Source of the DNA: ZC4RG30 sp035556135
GTDB taxonomy: Bacteria > Pseudomonadota > Gammaproteobacteria > Steroidobacterales > Steroidobacteraceae
NCBI GenBank assembly: GCA_035556135.1
Contig: DATMFO010000003.1
Location: 124,001-188,000, forward strand
Direction: 5' to 3'
Length of the DNA stretch: 64,000 nt
The notes below the pieces were generated by a model. The model was not told the origin of the DNA and searched no databases. It saw nothing but the letters and a program-made list of their open reading frames with translations. The first letter of the stretch is position 1; each line of letters begins with the position of its first letter. The translations under genes were made by a program, and so were the position numbers. Below are positions 41,804 to 50,291 of this stretch, piece after piece.

Positions 41804-42117
41804 GCCAGGCGCCCCATCACCTTGCCCTGGAAGCCGTAGACCTCGCCGCTGCCGGCGAGCTTCACCAGCGTCACCTGGCGCGACTGTCCGGGCTCGAAAC
41901 GCACGGCGGTGCCGGCGGGGATATCCAGGCGGAAGCCGTAGGCGGCCGCGCGATCGAACTGGAGGGCGTTGTTGGTTTCATGGAAGTGGTAGTGGGATCC
42001 CACCTGCACGGGCCGGTCGCCGGTGTTGGCCACGCTGAGGGCGCGGCGCTCGCGGCCGGGGTTGAGCTGGATCTCTCCGGGCTCGGCCAGCAGTTCGCCG
42101 GGAATGAGGGTGCTCAT
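41800..42117 (-). CDS. ureB: Urease subunit beta
   Basis: 105-residue beta subunit of urease. The N terminus STLIPGELLAEPGEIQLNPG and the central VGSHYHFHETNNALQFDR are highly conserved. ATG 42117 gives the normal length; the open frame continues upstream only into the 3' end of ureA. Separate ureA and ureB genes are typical of free-living proteobacteria, in contrast to the fused form of Helicobacter. Confidence 0.96.
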
Positions 42118-42127
42118 TGGTTGCGTC

Positions 42128-42430
42128 TCAGGTGATGGGGGAATGCACGGTGACCAGCTTGGTGCCGTCGGGAAAGGTCGCCTCGACCTGCACCTCGGCA
42201 ATGAGCTCCGGCACGCCGTCCATCACATCCTCGCGGGTGAGCAGGGTGGCGCCGTGGGACATCAGTTCGGCCACGCTGCGGCCATCACGGGCCCCTTCGA
42301 GGATGGCGGCACTGATGTAGGCCACCGACTCCGGGTAGTTGAGCTTCAGGCCGCGCGCCTTGCGGCGCTCTGCCAGCAGTGCGGCGGTGAACAGCAGCAG
42401 CTTGTCCTTTTCGCGTGGCGTCAGTTCCAC
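42128..42430 (-). CDS. ureA: Urease subunit gamma
   Basis: 100-residue gamma subunit. ELTPREKDKLLLFTAALLAE at the start, the YPESVAYISAAILEGARDG segment and the C-terminal EVQVEATFPDGTKLVTVHSP are family hallmarks. The start is GTG 42430, with GAGGG eight to nine bases upstream; there is no in-frame ATG at the right place, so a search restricted to ATG would give a falsely long protein reading into ureD. Confidence 0.95.
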   Translation of the reverse strand: MELTPREKDKLLLFTAALLAERRKARGLKLNYPESVAYISAAILEGARDGRSVAELMSHGATLLTREDVMDGVPELIAEVQVEATFPDGTKLVTVHSPIT

Positions 42431-42449
42431 GGTGATCCCTCGTGCAGGT

Positions 42450-43268
42450 TCAGGTTGCCCAGATGCGCGGCAGCGCCGCCTCGCGGCCCAGCAGCAGCGG
42501 CCGCATGCGCAGCCACACTTCGGTGAAGAGCCTGCGGATGGGTTCGGCCTCGCGCGCCAGCGCGCGGCAGAGCAGCGCACCCTCGACCAGCGTGAATGCA
42601 TGCCGCACACCCGGCTCCGGAAGTGCACGCAGCTCTGGCAGTCCGGATCCGGTTGCCGGATACAGCAGCAGGGTTCCCAGGGCCTGCTCGCCACCGAAGC
42701 CCCAGGATGCGTTGAGCGCGGCTGAGGCACCCTGCAGGCGCAGCCGGTCCAGCAGCAGGGGTTGGCCGTCGCGGTAGAGGTGGAAATCCTGGGCGATGGA
42801 GCCCTGGGTGAAGGTCTCGCCGTTTGCCGGTCGCCCCAGGCACAGCACCTCCCAGCCGGCAAACTGCGCATCGCCTTCCAGGTGGACCACGGTGCGTGTC
42901 ACCGCGCGCGCACCGTCGAAGACGATGGTTTCCTGCGGCAGCCACTCCAGCGCCGCATCGCGCACCCTCAACTCCTGGTGCAGCACGGCCGCCGGGTGTG
43001 GTCCTGCGCGATAGAAGCGCGTGGCGGCAGGCGTGGTGAGCAGCACGTGCGAGCGCGGCTGCACCTCCACATCCAGCGCCAGCTGATCCCCTCCGACGAT
43101 GCCGCCGGGAGGATGCACCAGGTAGACATGGCAGGTGCCGCCCTCCGGGTAGAAGGGGCGCTGCACCAGCAGCGGGCCCAGGTGCCGGCGATGGCAGAGG
43201 ATGGTGCGGTTCCCGGCCGGGCGGAAGCCCAGCTCGAGCCGCGCTCGCCAGGCGGAGGAAGCCTTCAT
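42450..43268 (-). CDS. ureD: Urease accessory protein UreD
   Basis: 272-residue UreD/UreH scaffold protein that binds apo-urease and recruits UreF and UreG. Conserved stretches include GPLLVQRPFYPEGGTCHVYL, VHPPGGIVGGDQL and LLTTPAATRFYR. It overlaps urtE by 4 nt, so the urea transporter and urease genes appear to be a single transcription unit. Confidence 0.94.
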   Translation of the reverse strand: MKASSAWRARLELGFRPAGNRTILCHRRHLGPLLVQRPFYPEGGTCHVYLVHPPGGIVGGDQLALDVEVQPRSHVLLTTPAATRFYRAGPHPAAVLHQELRVRDAALEWLPQETIVFDGARAVTRTVVHLEGDAQFAGWEVLCLGRPANGETFTQGSIAQDFHLYRDGQPLLLDRLRLQGASAALNASWGFGGEQALGTLLLYPATGSGLPELRALPEPGVRHAFTLVEGALLCRALAREAEPIRRLFTEVWLRMRPLLLGREAALPRIWAT

Positions 43269-43960
43269 ACCGTGAGGTGTTCACGCACCACCTCGTCGGT
43301 CAGGTCGGAGATCGGGCCGCTGACCACCAGGCGACCCTTGTCGAGGATGCGCAGATGGCTGCCAATGCGCCGCGCAAACGGCAGCTTCTGCTCCACCAGC
43401 AGCACCGTGAGCCCCTTCTCGCGGTTCAGGCGGGTGATCACATCGCCGATCTCGCGCACGATGTTGGGCTGGATGCCCTCGGTGGGTTCATCGAGGATGA
43501 GCACCTGCGGATCGATCACCAGTGCGCGGGCGATGGCCAGCTGCTGCTGCTGGCCGCCGGAGAGGTCGCCGCCACGGCGGCGGGCCATGCTGCGGAGCAC
43601 CGGGAAGAGGGTATACACCTCTTCCGGAATGCTGCGGCGTCCGTCGCGTCGGGCAGCCAGCCCGGTGCGCAGGTTTTCCTCCACGGTGAGCTGGGAGAAG
43701 ATCTCGCGACCCTGCGGCACATAGCCGATGCCGATGCGCGCGCGCCGCGTGGCCGGCTGGCCGCCGAGGTTCACATCGCCACAGCGGATCGTGCCACTTG
43801 CCGCCGGCACAAGGCCCATCAGGCAGCGCAGCAGGGTGGTCTTGCCCATGCCGTTCCTGCCCATCAGCACCGTGCATGAACCGGCAGGGACCGACAGTGA
43901 CACGTCCCAGAGGATGTGGCTGCCGCCGTAGAACTGGTTGAGGCCCGAGATTTCGATCAT
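43265..43960 (-). CDS. urtE: Urea ABC transporter ATP-binding protein UrtE
   Basis: 231-residue ATPase of the branched-chain amino acid-type (LivF-like) ABC family. Walker A is MGRNGMGKTTLL, the signature LSGGQQQQLAIARAL and Walker B VLILDEPTEGIQPN. The GIQP loop and genomic place after urtD fix it as the urea-specific UrtE. Its ATG overlaps the urtD stop. Confidence 0.94.
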   Translation of the reverse strand: MIEISGLNQFYGGSHILWDVSLSVPAGSCTVLMGRNGMGKTTLLRCLMGLVPAASGTIRCGDVNLGGQPATRRARIGIGYVPQGREIFSQLTVEENLRTGLAARRDGRRSIPEEVYTLFPVLRSMARRRGGDLSGGQQQQLAIARALVIDPQVLILDEPTEGIQPNIVREIGDVITRLNREKGLTVLLVEQKLPFARRIGSHLRILDKGRLVVSGPISDLTDEVVREHLTV

Positions 43961-44883
43961 TGCTCGCCCAGGTAGACTTCGATGACGCGCGGATCCGCCT
44001 GCACTTCATCCATGGTGCCCTCGGCCAGCACGCTGCCCTGGTGCAGTACTGTCACCTTGCGGGCGATGCGGCGGACGAACTCCATGTCGTGCTCCACCAC
44101 CACCACGGAATGTGTGCCGGCCAGCGACACCAGCAGCTCCGCGGTCTTCTCCACTTCCTGCGGTGTCATGCCGGCCACTGGTTCATCCACCAGCAGCAGG
44201 CGCGGGCTCTGCATCAGCAGCATGCCGATCTCCAGCCACTGCTTCTGTCCGTGCGACAGCACTCCACCGGCGGTGTGGATGTCGGCGCTGAGGCCGATCA
44301 TCGCCAGCACCTCATCGATGCGGTCGCGCTGCTCGCCGTTGAGCTTCGCGGTGAGGTTGGCCCAGACGGAACGGCTGCCGGCCAGCGCAAGCTCCAGGTT
44401 CTCGAAGGCGGTGTGTTTCTCGAACACCGTGGGCTTCTGGAACTTGCGGCCGATGCCGGCTTCGGCGATCTCCGGCTCGGTGAGCGACAACAGGTCCAGC
44501 GTCTGGCCGAACCAGGCCGAGCCGCGGTCCGGGCGTGTCTTGCCCGTGATCACGTCCATCATCGTGGTCTTGCCGGCCCCGTTGGGGCCGATGATGCAGC
44601 GAAGCTCGCCGTCCCCAACGTAGAGCGTCAGCCCGTTGAGCGCCTTGAAGCCGTCGAAGGAGACGGTGAGGTCTTCCAGGTACAGGATGACGCCGCGCGA
44701 AGCATCGGGTCCCAGCTTCACCGGATCCCCCGCCAGCAGCGCGCCTTCGCGCGGCGGCGGACCGCTGCTGCGGGAGCGGCCCGCGAGGCGGCGCATGGAT
44801 TCGGCCATCTTCATGGCTGGCGTCACTGCCGGAACCAGGCTTGCCGGACGGGGCGGCAGCGAGCGTGAGCCGGGGGTCTGCAT
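43957..44883 (-). CDS. urtD: Urea ABC transporter ATP-binding protein UrtD
   Basis: 308-residue LivG-like ATPase. Walker A is IGPNGAGKTTMM, signature LSHGQKQWLEIGMLL (a UrtD-specific variant of LSGGQ) and Walker B LLLVDEPVAGMTPQE. The first 65 residues are a Pro/Ser/Arg-rich extension not needed for the ABC fold; Met24 or Met30 could be the true start. ATG 44883 overlaps the urtC stop in the usual coupled way. Confidence 0.92.
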   Translation of the reverse strand: MQTPGSRSLPPRPASLVPAVTPAMKMAESMRRLAGRSRSSGPPPREGALLAGDPVKLGPDASRGVILYLEDLTVSFDGFKALNGLTLYVGDGELRCIIGPNGAGKTTMMDVITGKTRPDRGSAWFGQTLDLLSLTEPEIAEAGIGRKFQKPTVFEKHTAFENLELALAGSRSVWANLTAKLNGEQRDRIDEVLAMIGLSADIHTAGGVLSHGQKQWLEIGMLLMQSPRLLLVDEPVAGMTPQEVEKTAELLVSLAGTHSVVVVEHDMEFVRRIARKVTVLHQGSVLAEGTMDEVQADPRVIEVYLGEQ

Positions 44884-46004
44884 CAGGCCGCCCTCGTCTG
44901 TGCGCCGGTCTTGCGGGTGCCGAGCAGGCCGGCCATGCCGCCAGGCAGCAGCAGGGTGGTCGTGATGAACAGGGTGCCCAGCAGGTACAGCCAGATGTTG
45001 TAGTAGTCGGAGCTGAGCCAGTTCTTCACGTAGTTGATCAGGATGGCCCCGGCGATGGCGCCATACAGCGTGCCGCGTCCGCCAATCGCTACCCAGATCA
45101 CCACCTCGATGGACTTGAGTGGATCGAACTCGCCGGGATTGATGATGCCCACCTGGGGCACGAACAGCGCACCGGCGAGACCGGCCAGCACGGCGGAGAA
45201 GACGAACACCCACAGCTTGTACGACTCGACCCGGTAGCCGATGAATCGGGTGCGGCTCTCCGCATCGCGGATGGCGCGCACCACGCGTCCCGTGCGCGAG
45301 CTGACGATCCAGCGGCACACCACATAGGCCACCGCCAGCACCACTGCAGTGATCGCCAGCAGCACCGCGCGCGTACCCGGGCTCTTCAGGCTGAAGCCCA
45401 TGATGTCCTTGAAATCGGTGAAGCCGTTGTTGCCACCGAAGCCCATGTCGTTGCGGAAGAACGCCAACATCAGTGCGAAGGTCATTGCCTGCGTGATGAT
45501 GGACAGGTACACGCCGGTGACGCGCGAGCGGAAGGCCAGCCAGCCGAATACCAGTGCCAGCAGGCCCGGCACCACCATCACCATCAGGGCGGCGAACCAG
45601 AACATGTCGAACCCATGCCAGAACCATGGCAGTTCCTTCCAGTTGAGGAACACCATGAAGTCCGGCAGCACCGGGTGGCCGTACACGCCGCGCGGGCCGA
45701 TCTGCCGCATCAGGTACATGCCCATGGCGTAGCCGCCGAGGGCGAAGAAGGCCGCATGGCCCAGCGAGAGAATGCCGCAGTAGCCCCACACCAGGTCCAC
45801 GGCGAGGGCGAGCAGGGCGTAGCACAGGTATTTGCCGACCAGTGTCACGCCGTAGCTGGAGAGGTGCAGCGGCGATGATGCAGGCACCGCCAGGTGCAGC
45901 AGCGGCACCACGATGGCAGTGGCCACCAGCACGGCCAGCAGCACCTGTCCGGCGCGGTCGGTGCGCAGCCAGGCGGGCAGGAAGGTCAGCGGGGAGGCAG
46001 TCAT
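44883..46004 (-). CDS. urtC: Urea ABC transporter permease UrtC
   Basis: 373-residue LivM-like permease with about ten membrane segments. Typical sequence includes WGYCGILSLGHAAFFALGGY and GFNDFTDFKD-type sequence (here NNGFTDFKDIMGF) followed by the cytoplasmic EAA-like loop RTGRVVRAIRDAESRTRFIG. It pairs with UrtB to form the urea channel in the inner membrane. It begins 4 nt after urtB. Confidence 0.94.
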   Translation of the reverse strand: MTASPLTFLPAWLRTDRAGQVLLAVLVATAIVVPLLHLAVPASSPLHLSSYGVTLVGKYLCYALLALAVDLVWGYCGILSLGHAAFFALGGYAMGMYLMRQIGPRGVYGHPVLPDFMVFLNWKELPWFWHGFDMFWFAALMVMVVPGLLALVFGWLAFRSRVTGVYLSIITQAMTFALMLAFFRNDMGFGGNNGFTDFKDIMGFSLKSPGTRAVLLAITAVVLAVAYVVCRWIVSSRTGRVVRAIRDAESRTRFIGYRVESYKLWVFVFSAVLAGLAGALFVPQVGIINPGEFDPLKSIEVVIWVAIGGRGTLYGAIAGAILINYVKNWLSSDYYNIWLYLLGTLFITTTLLLPGGMAGLLGTRKTGAQTRAA

Positions 46005-46008
46005 TTCT

Positions 46009-47670
46009 TCAGCCCTCCGCCGCGCGGCCCTTCTGCGGGAACAGTCCCCGCGGCCGCCTCTGGATGAACAGGATCAATGCCACCAGCACCAGGATCTTGG
46101 CCAGCACCGCGCCGGCAGCCGGCTCCAGCAGCTTGTTCACCACGCCCAGCGACAGGCCGCTGATCAAGGTGCCCCAGAGGTTGCCGACGCCGCCGAACAC
46201 CACCACCATGAAGGAATCCACGATGTAGCTCTGTCCCAGGTTGGGGCCGACGTTGGTCAGCTGGGAAAGCGCCACACCCGCCACGCCGGCGATGCCCGCG
46301 CCCAGCCCGAAGGTGAGGGCATCCACCCAGTCCGTGCGGATGCCCATGGCGCGGGCCATCGAACGATTCTGCGCCACGGCGCGCACATGCAGTCCAAGGC
46401 TGGTGCGCTTGAGCACCAGCAGCAGCGCCGCAAACACGAGCGCGGCGAACAGCACGATGTAGATGCGCGACCAGGTGATGGCCAGTACTTCATTGACCTG
46501 CCAGGAGCCGGACATCCAGGCCGGGGTCTGCACCGGGCGGTTGTTGGGGCTGAAGATGTCGCGTACCAGCTGCTGCAGCAGCAGGCTGACCCCGAAAGTG
46601 GCCAGCAGTGTTTCCAGCGGCCGGCCGTAGAGGAAGCGCACCACGCCGCGTTCGATGGCCACGCCGACCAGGCCGGAGACCAGGAAGGCCAGCGGGATGG
46701 CGATAAGCACGGAGGCGCCGATGGCATCGGGCAGCAGCTGCTGCACCACGTAGACAGTGTAGGCACCCAGCATCATCAGCTCGCCGTGCGCCATGTTGAT
46801 CACGCCCATCACGCCGAAGGTGATGGCGAGGCCGATGCCGGCGAGCACCAGCACCGAGCCCAGGGACAGGCCGAAGAACAGCATCTCGATGGTGGCGTAC
46901 AGCTTGCGCGAGCCCTCGATTTCCTTCACGGCGACCCCGGCGGCCTGCAGCACCTCGGGGCTGGATTCGGCATATGTTCCATCCTCGCCCGGGGTGGTGA
47001 TGCCCTTGAGCAGGTTGAAGGCTTCCGGATGCAGGTTTCCGCGCAGCGCATTGACGGCTGCCAGGCGCACGGTCGAGTCCGGACTGGAAATATCGGCCAT
47101 GGCCAACGCCACCAGGAGCTGGGACCGGACCCGCTCGTCAGGTTCGATGTCGAGCCGGTTGCGCAGCAGTGCAGTGGTTGCAGGGTCCATCGAGCGCAGC
47201 ATTTCGCTCACCGCGGAAAGGCGCGTATCTGCGTCGGGACTGTTCAGTTCCAGCGTGGCGAGGATGGGCCGCAGCTGGGCCCGCAACTGGTTGTTGGTGG
47301 TGATGCGCGCGTAATCGGCAGCAGGTGCTTCCCCGAGCGGGGATCCGGTGCGCAGATCAGTGAGGTCGAGCGGATCCGCCTCGGCAGCCGCTATGACCAC
47401 CTGCTTGTCAGACAGCCGGTAGAAGAGCCTGCCATCCCGCAGGGCAGAGAGCGTGCGCTGGGCGGCGGGGCTTCCTTCGGCAGCCAGTGCGGTCACCAGT
47501 GCCTGCTTGTCGGCGAGGTTCGCTTCGGGCAGGGCTGCCAGCAATGCGTCGAGGTCGGCGGGAACCGCGGCAGGCTCGGCCGTTTCGGTTGCCGGTGCCT
47601 CCAGTTCCTGCGCCACTGCGCCGGCCAGGCAGAAAGCCAGCCACAATCCGGACAAAATTCTCTTGGTCAC
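46009..47670 (-). CDS. urtB: Urea ABC transporter permease UrtB
   Basis: 553-residue LivH-like permease. A signal peptide (ILSGLWLAFCLAGAVA) and a roughly 230-residue periplasmic extension with HEAT-like helices (AALRNRL-type repeats such as DPATTALLRNRLDIEPDERV) precede the eight-helix permease domain (ITFGVMGVINMAHGELMMLG). This long form is normal for urea-type UrtB. It starts at GTG 47670 with AGGA five bases upstream. Confidence 0.93.
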   Translation of the reverse strand: MTKRILSGLWLAFCLAGAVAQELEAPATETAEPAAVPADLDALLAALPEANLADKQALVTALAAEGSPAAQRTLSALRDGRLFYRLSDKQVVIAAAEADPLDLTDLRTGSPLGEAPAADYARITTNNQLRAQLRPILATLELNSPDADTRLSAVSEMLRSMDPATTALLRNRLDIEPDERVRSQLLVALAMADISSPDSTVRLAAVNALRGNLHPEAFNLLKGITTPGEDGTYAESSPEVLQAAGVAVKEIEGSRKLYATIEMLFFGLSLGSVLVLAGIGLAITFGVMGVINMAHGELMMLGAYTVYVVQQLLPDAIGASVLIAIPLAFLVSGLVGVAIERGVVRFLYGRPLETLLATFGVSLLLQQLVRDIFSPNNRPVQTPAWMSGSWQVNEVLAITWSRIYIVLFAALVFAALLLVLKRTSLGLHVRAVAQNRSMARAMGIRTDWVDALTFGLGAGIAGVAGVALSQLTNVGPNLGQSYIVDSFMVVVFGGVGNLWGTLISGLSLGVVNKLLEPAAGAVLAKILVLVALILFIQRRPRGLFPQKGRAAEG

Positions 47671-47688
47671 GATTCCTGCTTGCGGTCG

Positions 47689-47726
47689 GACCTGCCCGCC
47701 GTTCCAGTGGAGCGGACGGGCAGGTC
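47689..47726 (-). other. Long hairpin between urtA and urtB
   Basis: GACCTGCCCG and CGGGCAGGTC form a 10-bp perfect stem, extended inward by a further seven-position stem with one mismatch. It sits just after urtA in the transcription direction and lacks a T-run. Such elements between a binding-protein gene and permease genes often raise expression of the binding protein by protecting its mRNA or partly stopping transcription. Confidence 0.6.
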
Positions 47727-47757
47727 GTTTACATGGTCACTTCACAGGGCCTGGAAC

Positions 47758-49083
47758 TCAGTAGTTCTGGCCCGAGCAGGTCTTGGTGACCTTGTTGTAG
47801 TTGCCGCACTTGAGCGTCACCCAGTCGGCCTCGGTGTCCTTGCTGCCTTCCAGGTAGTCGGACCAGGCGTCGCCCGGCACCGCATCCGGCGTCTTCCACA
47901 CGGTGTCGAACTGGCCATCCGCGCGCACCTCGCCGATCAGCACCGGCTTGGTGAGGTGGTGGTTCGCCAGCATCTTCGCCGAGCCGATGCCGGTGAGGTT
48001 CGGAACCTCGACGCCGATGATGGCGTCCGCCACCGCGTCGGTGTCCGTGGTACCGGCCTTCTCCACCGCCTTCACCCACATCTGGAAGCCGATGACATGC
48101 GCTTCCATCGGATCATTGAAGGTGCGCTTGGGGTTCTTGGTGAAGGCCTGCCACTTGGCGATCCACTCGGAGTTCAGCGGGTTCTGCACGCTCTGGAAGT
48201 AGTTCCAGGCGGCCAGGTGACCCACCAGCGGCGCGGTGTCGAGGCCAGAGAGCTCCTCCTCGCCCACCGAGAAGGCCACCACCGGAATGTCCTCGGCGGA
48301 GATTTTCTGGGCGCCAAGTTCCTTGTAGAAGGGCACGTTCGCGTCACCGTTCACCGTGGACACCACTGCGGTCTTCTTGCCGGCCGAGCCGAACTTCTTG
48401 ATGGCCGCGACGCGCGACTGCCAGTCGGAATGGCCGAACGGCGTGTAGTTCACGTCGATGTCGCTCTCCGCCACGCCCTTGGCCATCAGGTAGGCCTTGA
48501 GGATCTTGTTGGTGGTCTGCGGGTACACGTAGTCCGTGCCTTCCAGCACCCAGCGCTTCACACCCACTTCGTTCATCAGGTAATCCACCGCAGGGATGGC
48601 CTGCTGGTTGGGGGCGGCACCGGTGTAGAACACGTTCTTGGAGGATTCCTCACCCTCGTACTGCACCGGGTAGAAGAGCAGGCCGTTGTGCTTCTCGAAC
48701 ACCGGCAGCACCGACTTGCGCGACACGCTGGTCCAGCAGCCGAACACCGCGGCCACCTTGTCCTGCACCAGCAGCTGCTCGGCCTTGGTGGCGAACAGCG
48801 GCCAGTCGGAGGCAGGGTCGACGACCACGGCTTCCAGCTTCTTGCCCAGCAGGCCGCCGGCCTTGTTCTGCTCGTCGATCATCATCAGGATGGTGTCCTT
48901 CAGCGTGGTCTCGCTGATGGCCATGGTTCCCGACAGGGAATGCAGGATGCCGACCTTGATGGTTTCGCCTGAGGCATCTGCGGCTGCTGTTTCAGCTTCC
49001 GGGGCCTTCGAGCAGCCCGAAAGGACAGTGGCGGCCAGCGCCGCGGCTACCGCCGTGTTGAGGAATACACGTCTAGATTTCAT
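47758..49083 (-). CDS. urtA: Urea ABC transporter substrate-binding protein UrtA
   Basis: 441-residue periplasmic-binding protein that captures urea for UrtBCDE. The leader MKSRRVFLNTAVAAALAATV ends in LSGCSK, a lipobox, so it is probably an inner-membrane lipoprotein (an Arg pair makes Tat export possible). The mature part starts with IKVGILHSLSGTMAISE and contains FYPVQYEGEESSKNVFYTG and VYPQTTNKILKAYL, signature sequence of urea-binding UrtA. Hairpins lie on both sides of the gene. Confidence 0.95.
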   Translation of the reverse strand: MKSRRVFLNTAVAAALAATVLSGCSKAPEAETAAADASGETIKVGILHSLSGTMAISETTLKDTILMMIDEQNKAGGLLGKKLEAVVVDPASDWPLFATKAEQLLVQDKVAAVFGCWTSVSRKSVLPVFEKHNGLLFYPVQYEGEESSKNVFYTGAAPNQQAIPAVDYLMNEVGVKRWVLEGTDYVYPQTTNKILKAYLMAKGVAESDIDVNYTPFGHSDWQSRVAAIKKFGSAGKKTAVVSTVNGDANVPFYKELGAQKISAEDIPVVAFSVGEEELSGLDTAPLVGHLAAWNYFQSVQNPLNSEWIAKWQAFTKNPKRTFNDPMEAHVIGFQMWVKAVEKAGTTDTDAVADAIIGVEVPNLTGIGSAKMLANHHLTKPVLIGEVRADGQFDTVWKTPDAVPGDAWSDYLEGSKDTEADWVTLKCGNYNKVTKTCSGQNY

Positions 49084-49107
49084 TGTTGCTCCGAGAGTTG
49101 GGGGTCA

Positions 49108-49132
49108 GGGCCAGCCGCCTCGCGGCTGGCCC
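49108..49132 (-). other. Hairpin between the porin gene and urtA
   Basis: GGGCCAGCCGC and GCGGCTGGCCC make an 11-bp perfect stem with a CTC loop on the plus strand. No T-run follows in the transcription direction. It could attenuate read-through from the porin gene into urtA. Confidence 0.6.
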
Positions 49133-49143
49133 CGCGTTCGGGA

Positions 49144-50124
49144 TCAGAACGTGAACAGTGCTTCCAGTGCGACGGAGGTCGGGTTGGGACCGCCACCGGC
49201 GTAATCGTCCTTGCGGTACTCGGCGACGAGCAGCAGGTTGTTACCCAACTTGTAGCTCGGGGAGATCGTGAAGCCCTTCACGTCCACCGTGCCGTCCACC
49301 TCGTAGTCGTGGTAGCGGCCAGTGATGCCCCAGGGACCGGAAGCATAGTTGGCCATCACCAGGAAGCCGTCACCGTCGGCAGCGCCGTAGTCGGCGGTGT
49401 TGTACTCGGCGGCAAAGGTGAAGCCATTCATGCTGTACGACGCCCACACGTTGATCACGTCGGTGTCGCTGTCCTCGTCCGAGATGTAGAAGGCTTTCGC
49501 CGTAAACCCTTCGAAGGGCATCAGCGCCAGGCCAACCTCGTAGCCGAGGTCGCCCGTGTCGGTGTCGTAGGGATTGATCGTGCTGGCGACGACCGAGCCC
49601 ATCACCGCGAACTTGCCACCGTCGTAGTAGGCGGACACGCCGTTCTGGTAGTAGCCGTAGAAGTACGGGGCGTAGCCGACGCCGCTGTACTGGAACAGGC
49701 CCGTGGGTTCCTCGGTCTCCCAGCCGCTGTAGCTGAGGAAGCGGCCGACCTTCATGCTGAACTGGTCGTTGAACTGCTTGGTGATGAAGGCCTGCTCGAC
49801 GAAAGTCGTGCTCTGATCCTCGAAGTCGTTGCTGTATTCGACGTCGACCTGGGCGGAAACGCCGTTCGATCCGGCGAACTTGAAATCCGTTTCGAACTGG
49901 TCGATGGCGAAGCTGGCCGCCTGGCCGTCCGAGTCGTTGGAAAAGAGCGACATGTCGGCGAAGCCGGTGACGGAGAAGCCCTCACCCAGTTCGATGTCCG
50001 CGAACGCGGAGGGGGCGGCGCCTGCGGCCACGGCGGCAACCACGCCAGCCAGGATCCTTCGGGATCCGATTCGTGGCAGGGCTGCTGTCGGCCGTGAGAG
50101 GGGGGAGACCTTGTCAATTCCCAT
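49144..50124 (-). CDS. Outer-membrane porin-like beta-barrel, probable urea porin
   Basis: 326-residue protein. A signal peptide (RILAGVVAAVAAGAAPSAFA) is followed by alternating amphipathic strands rich in Tyr, Gly and Asp (for example FSMKVGRFLSYSGW and YAPYFYGYYQNGVSAYYDGG) ending in Phe (LEALFTF), the usual barrel assembly signal. It is not a classic OmpC trimer by sequence; the family is not certain. It is first in the urea operon, so diffusion of urea across the outer membrane is a reasonable role. Start ATG 50124 follows AAGGA. Confidence 0.75.
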   Translation of the reverse strand: MGIDKVSPLSRPTAALPRIGSRRILAGVVAAVAAGAAPSAFADIELGEGFSVTGFADMSLFSNDSDGQAASFAIDQFETDFKFAGSNGVSAQVDVEYSNDFEDQSTTFVEQAFITKQFNDQFSMKVGRFLSYSGWETEEPTGLFQYSGVGYAPYFYGYYQNGVSAYYDGGKFAVMGSVVASTINPYDTDTGDLGYEVGLALMPFEGFTAKAFYISDEDSDTDVINVWASYSMNGFTFAAEYNTADYGAADGDGFLVMANYASGPWGITGRYHDYEVDGTVDVKGFTISPSYKLGNNLLLVAEYRKDDYAGGGPNPTSVALEALFTF

Positions 50125-50228
50125 GTGGGTAATCCTTGTCGGTGGTTGCGGGGGTGCCGCCGGCGGAATGGCCCGCCGCGTGCAAGGAGGAAGCTATGAG
50201 ATGCCCGTCACGCGCGGTACGCGTTGAA

Positions 50229-50259
50229 TGACGTAGGCGGGATGCGTCAATTGACGTAG
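50229..50259. promoter_or_regulatory. Repeated TGACGTAG sites with a CGTCAATTGACG palindrome
   Basis: TGACGTAG occurs at 50229-50236 and again at 50252-50259. The second copy is half of a perfect 12-bp palindrome CGTCAATTGACG (50245-50256). The cluster lies in the 167-bp divergent region between the porin-urt operon and the sensor gene, just before the sensor start. It is a good candidate operator for the LuxR-type regulator encoded downstream of the sensor. Confidence 0.55.
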
Positions 50260-50291
50260 ATCGGGGCGGAATAGGTGGTTGCTGCAATCGA

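Noticed and set aside
43957..45825. A 622-residue reading of urtD that includes upstream sequence
   Set aside because: The upstream part is urtC in another frame; ATG 44883 overlaps the urtC stop and gives a normal ABC ATPase.
45913..48972. Very long open frame antisense to urtA-urtB
   Set aside because: Runs opposite two certain genes and shows the usual His/Gln/Asp-rich shadow composition.
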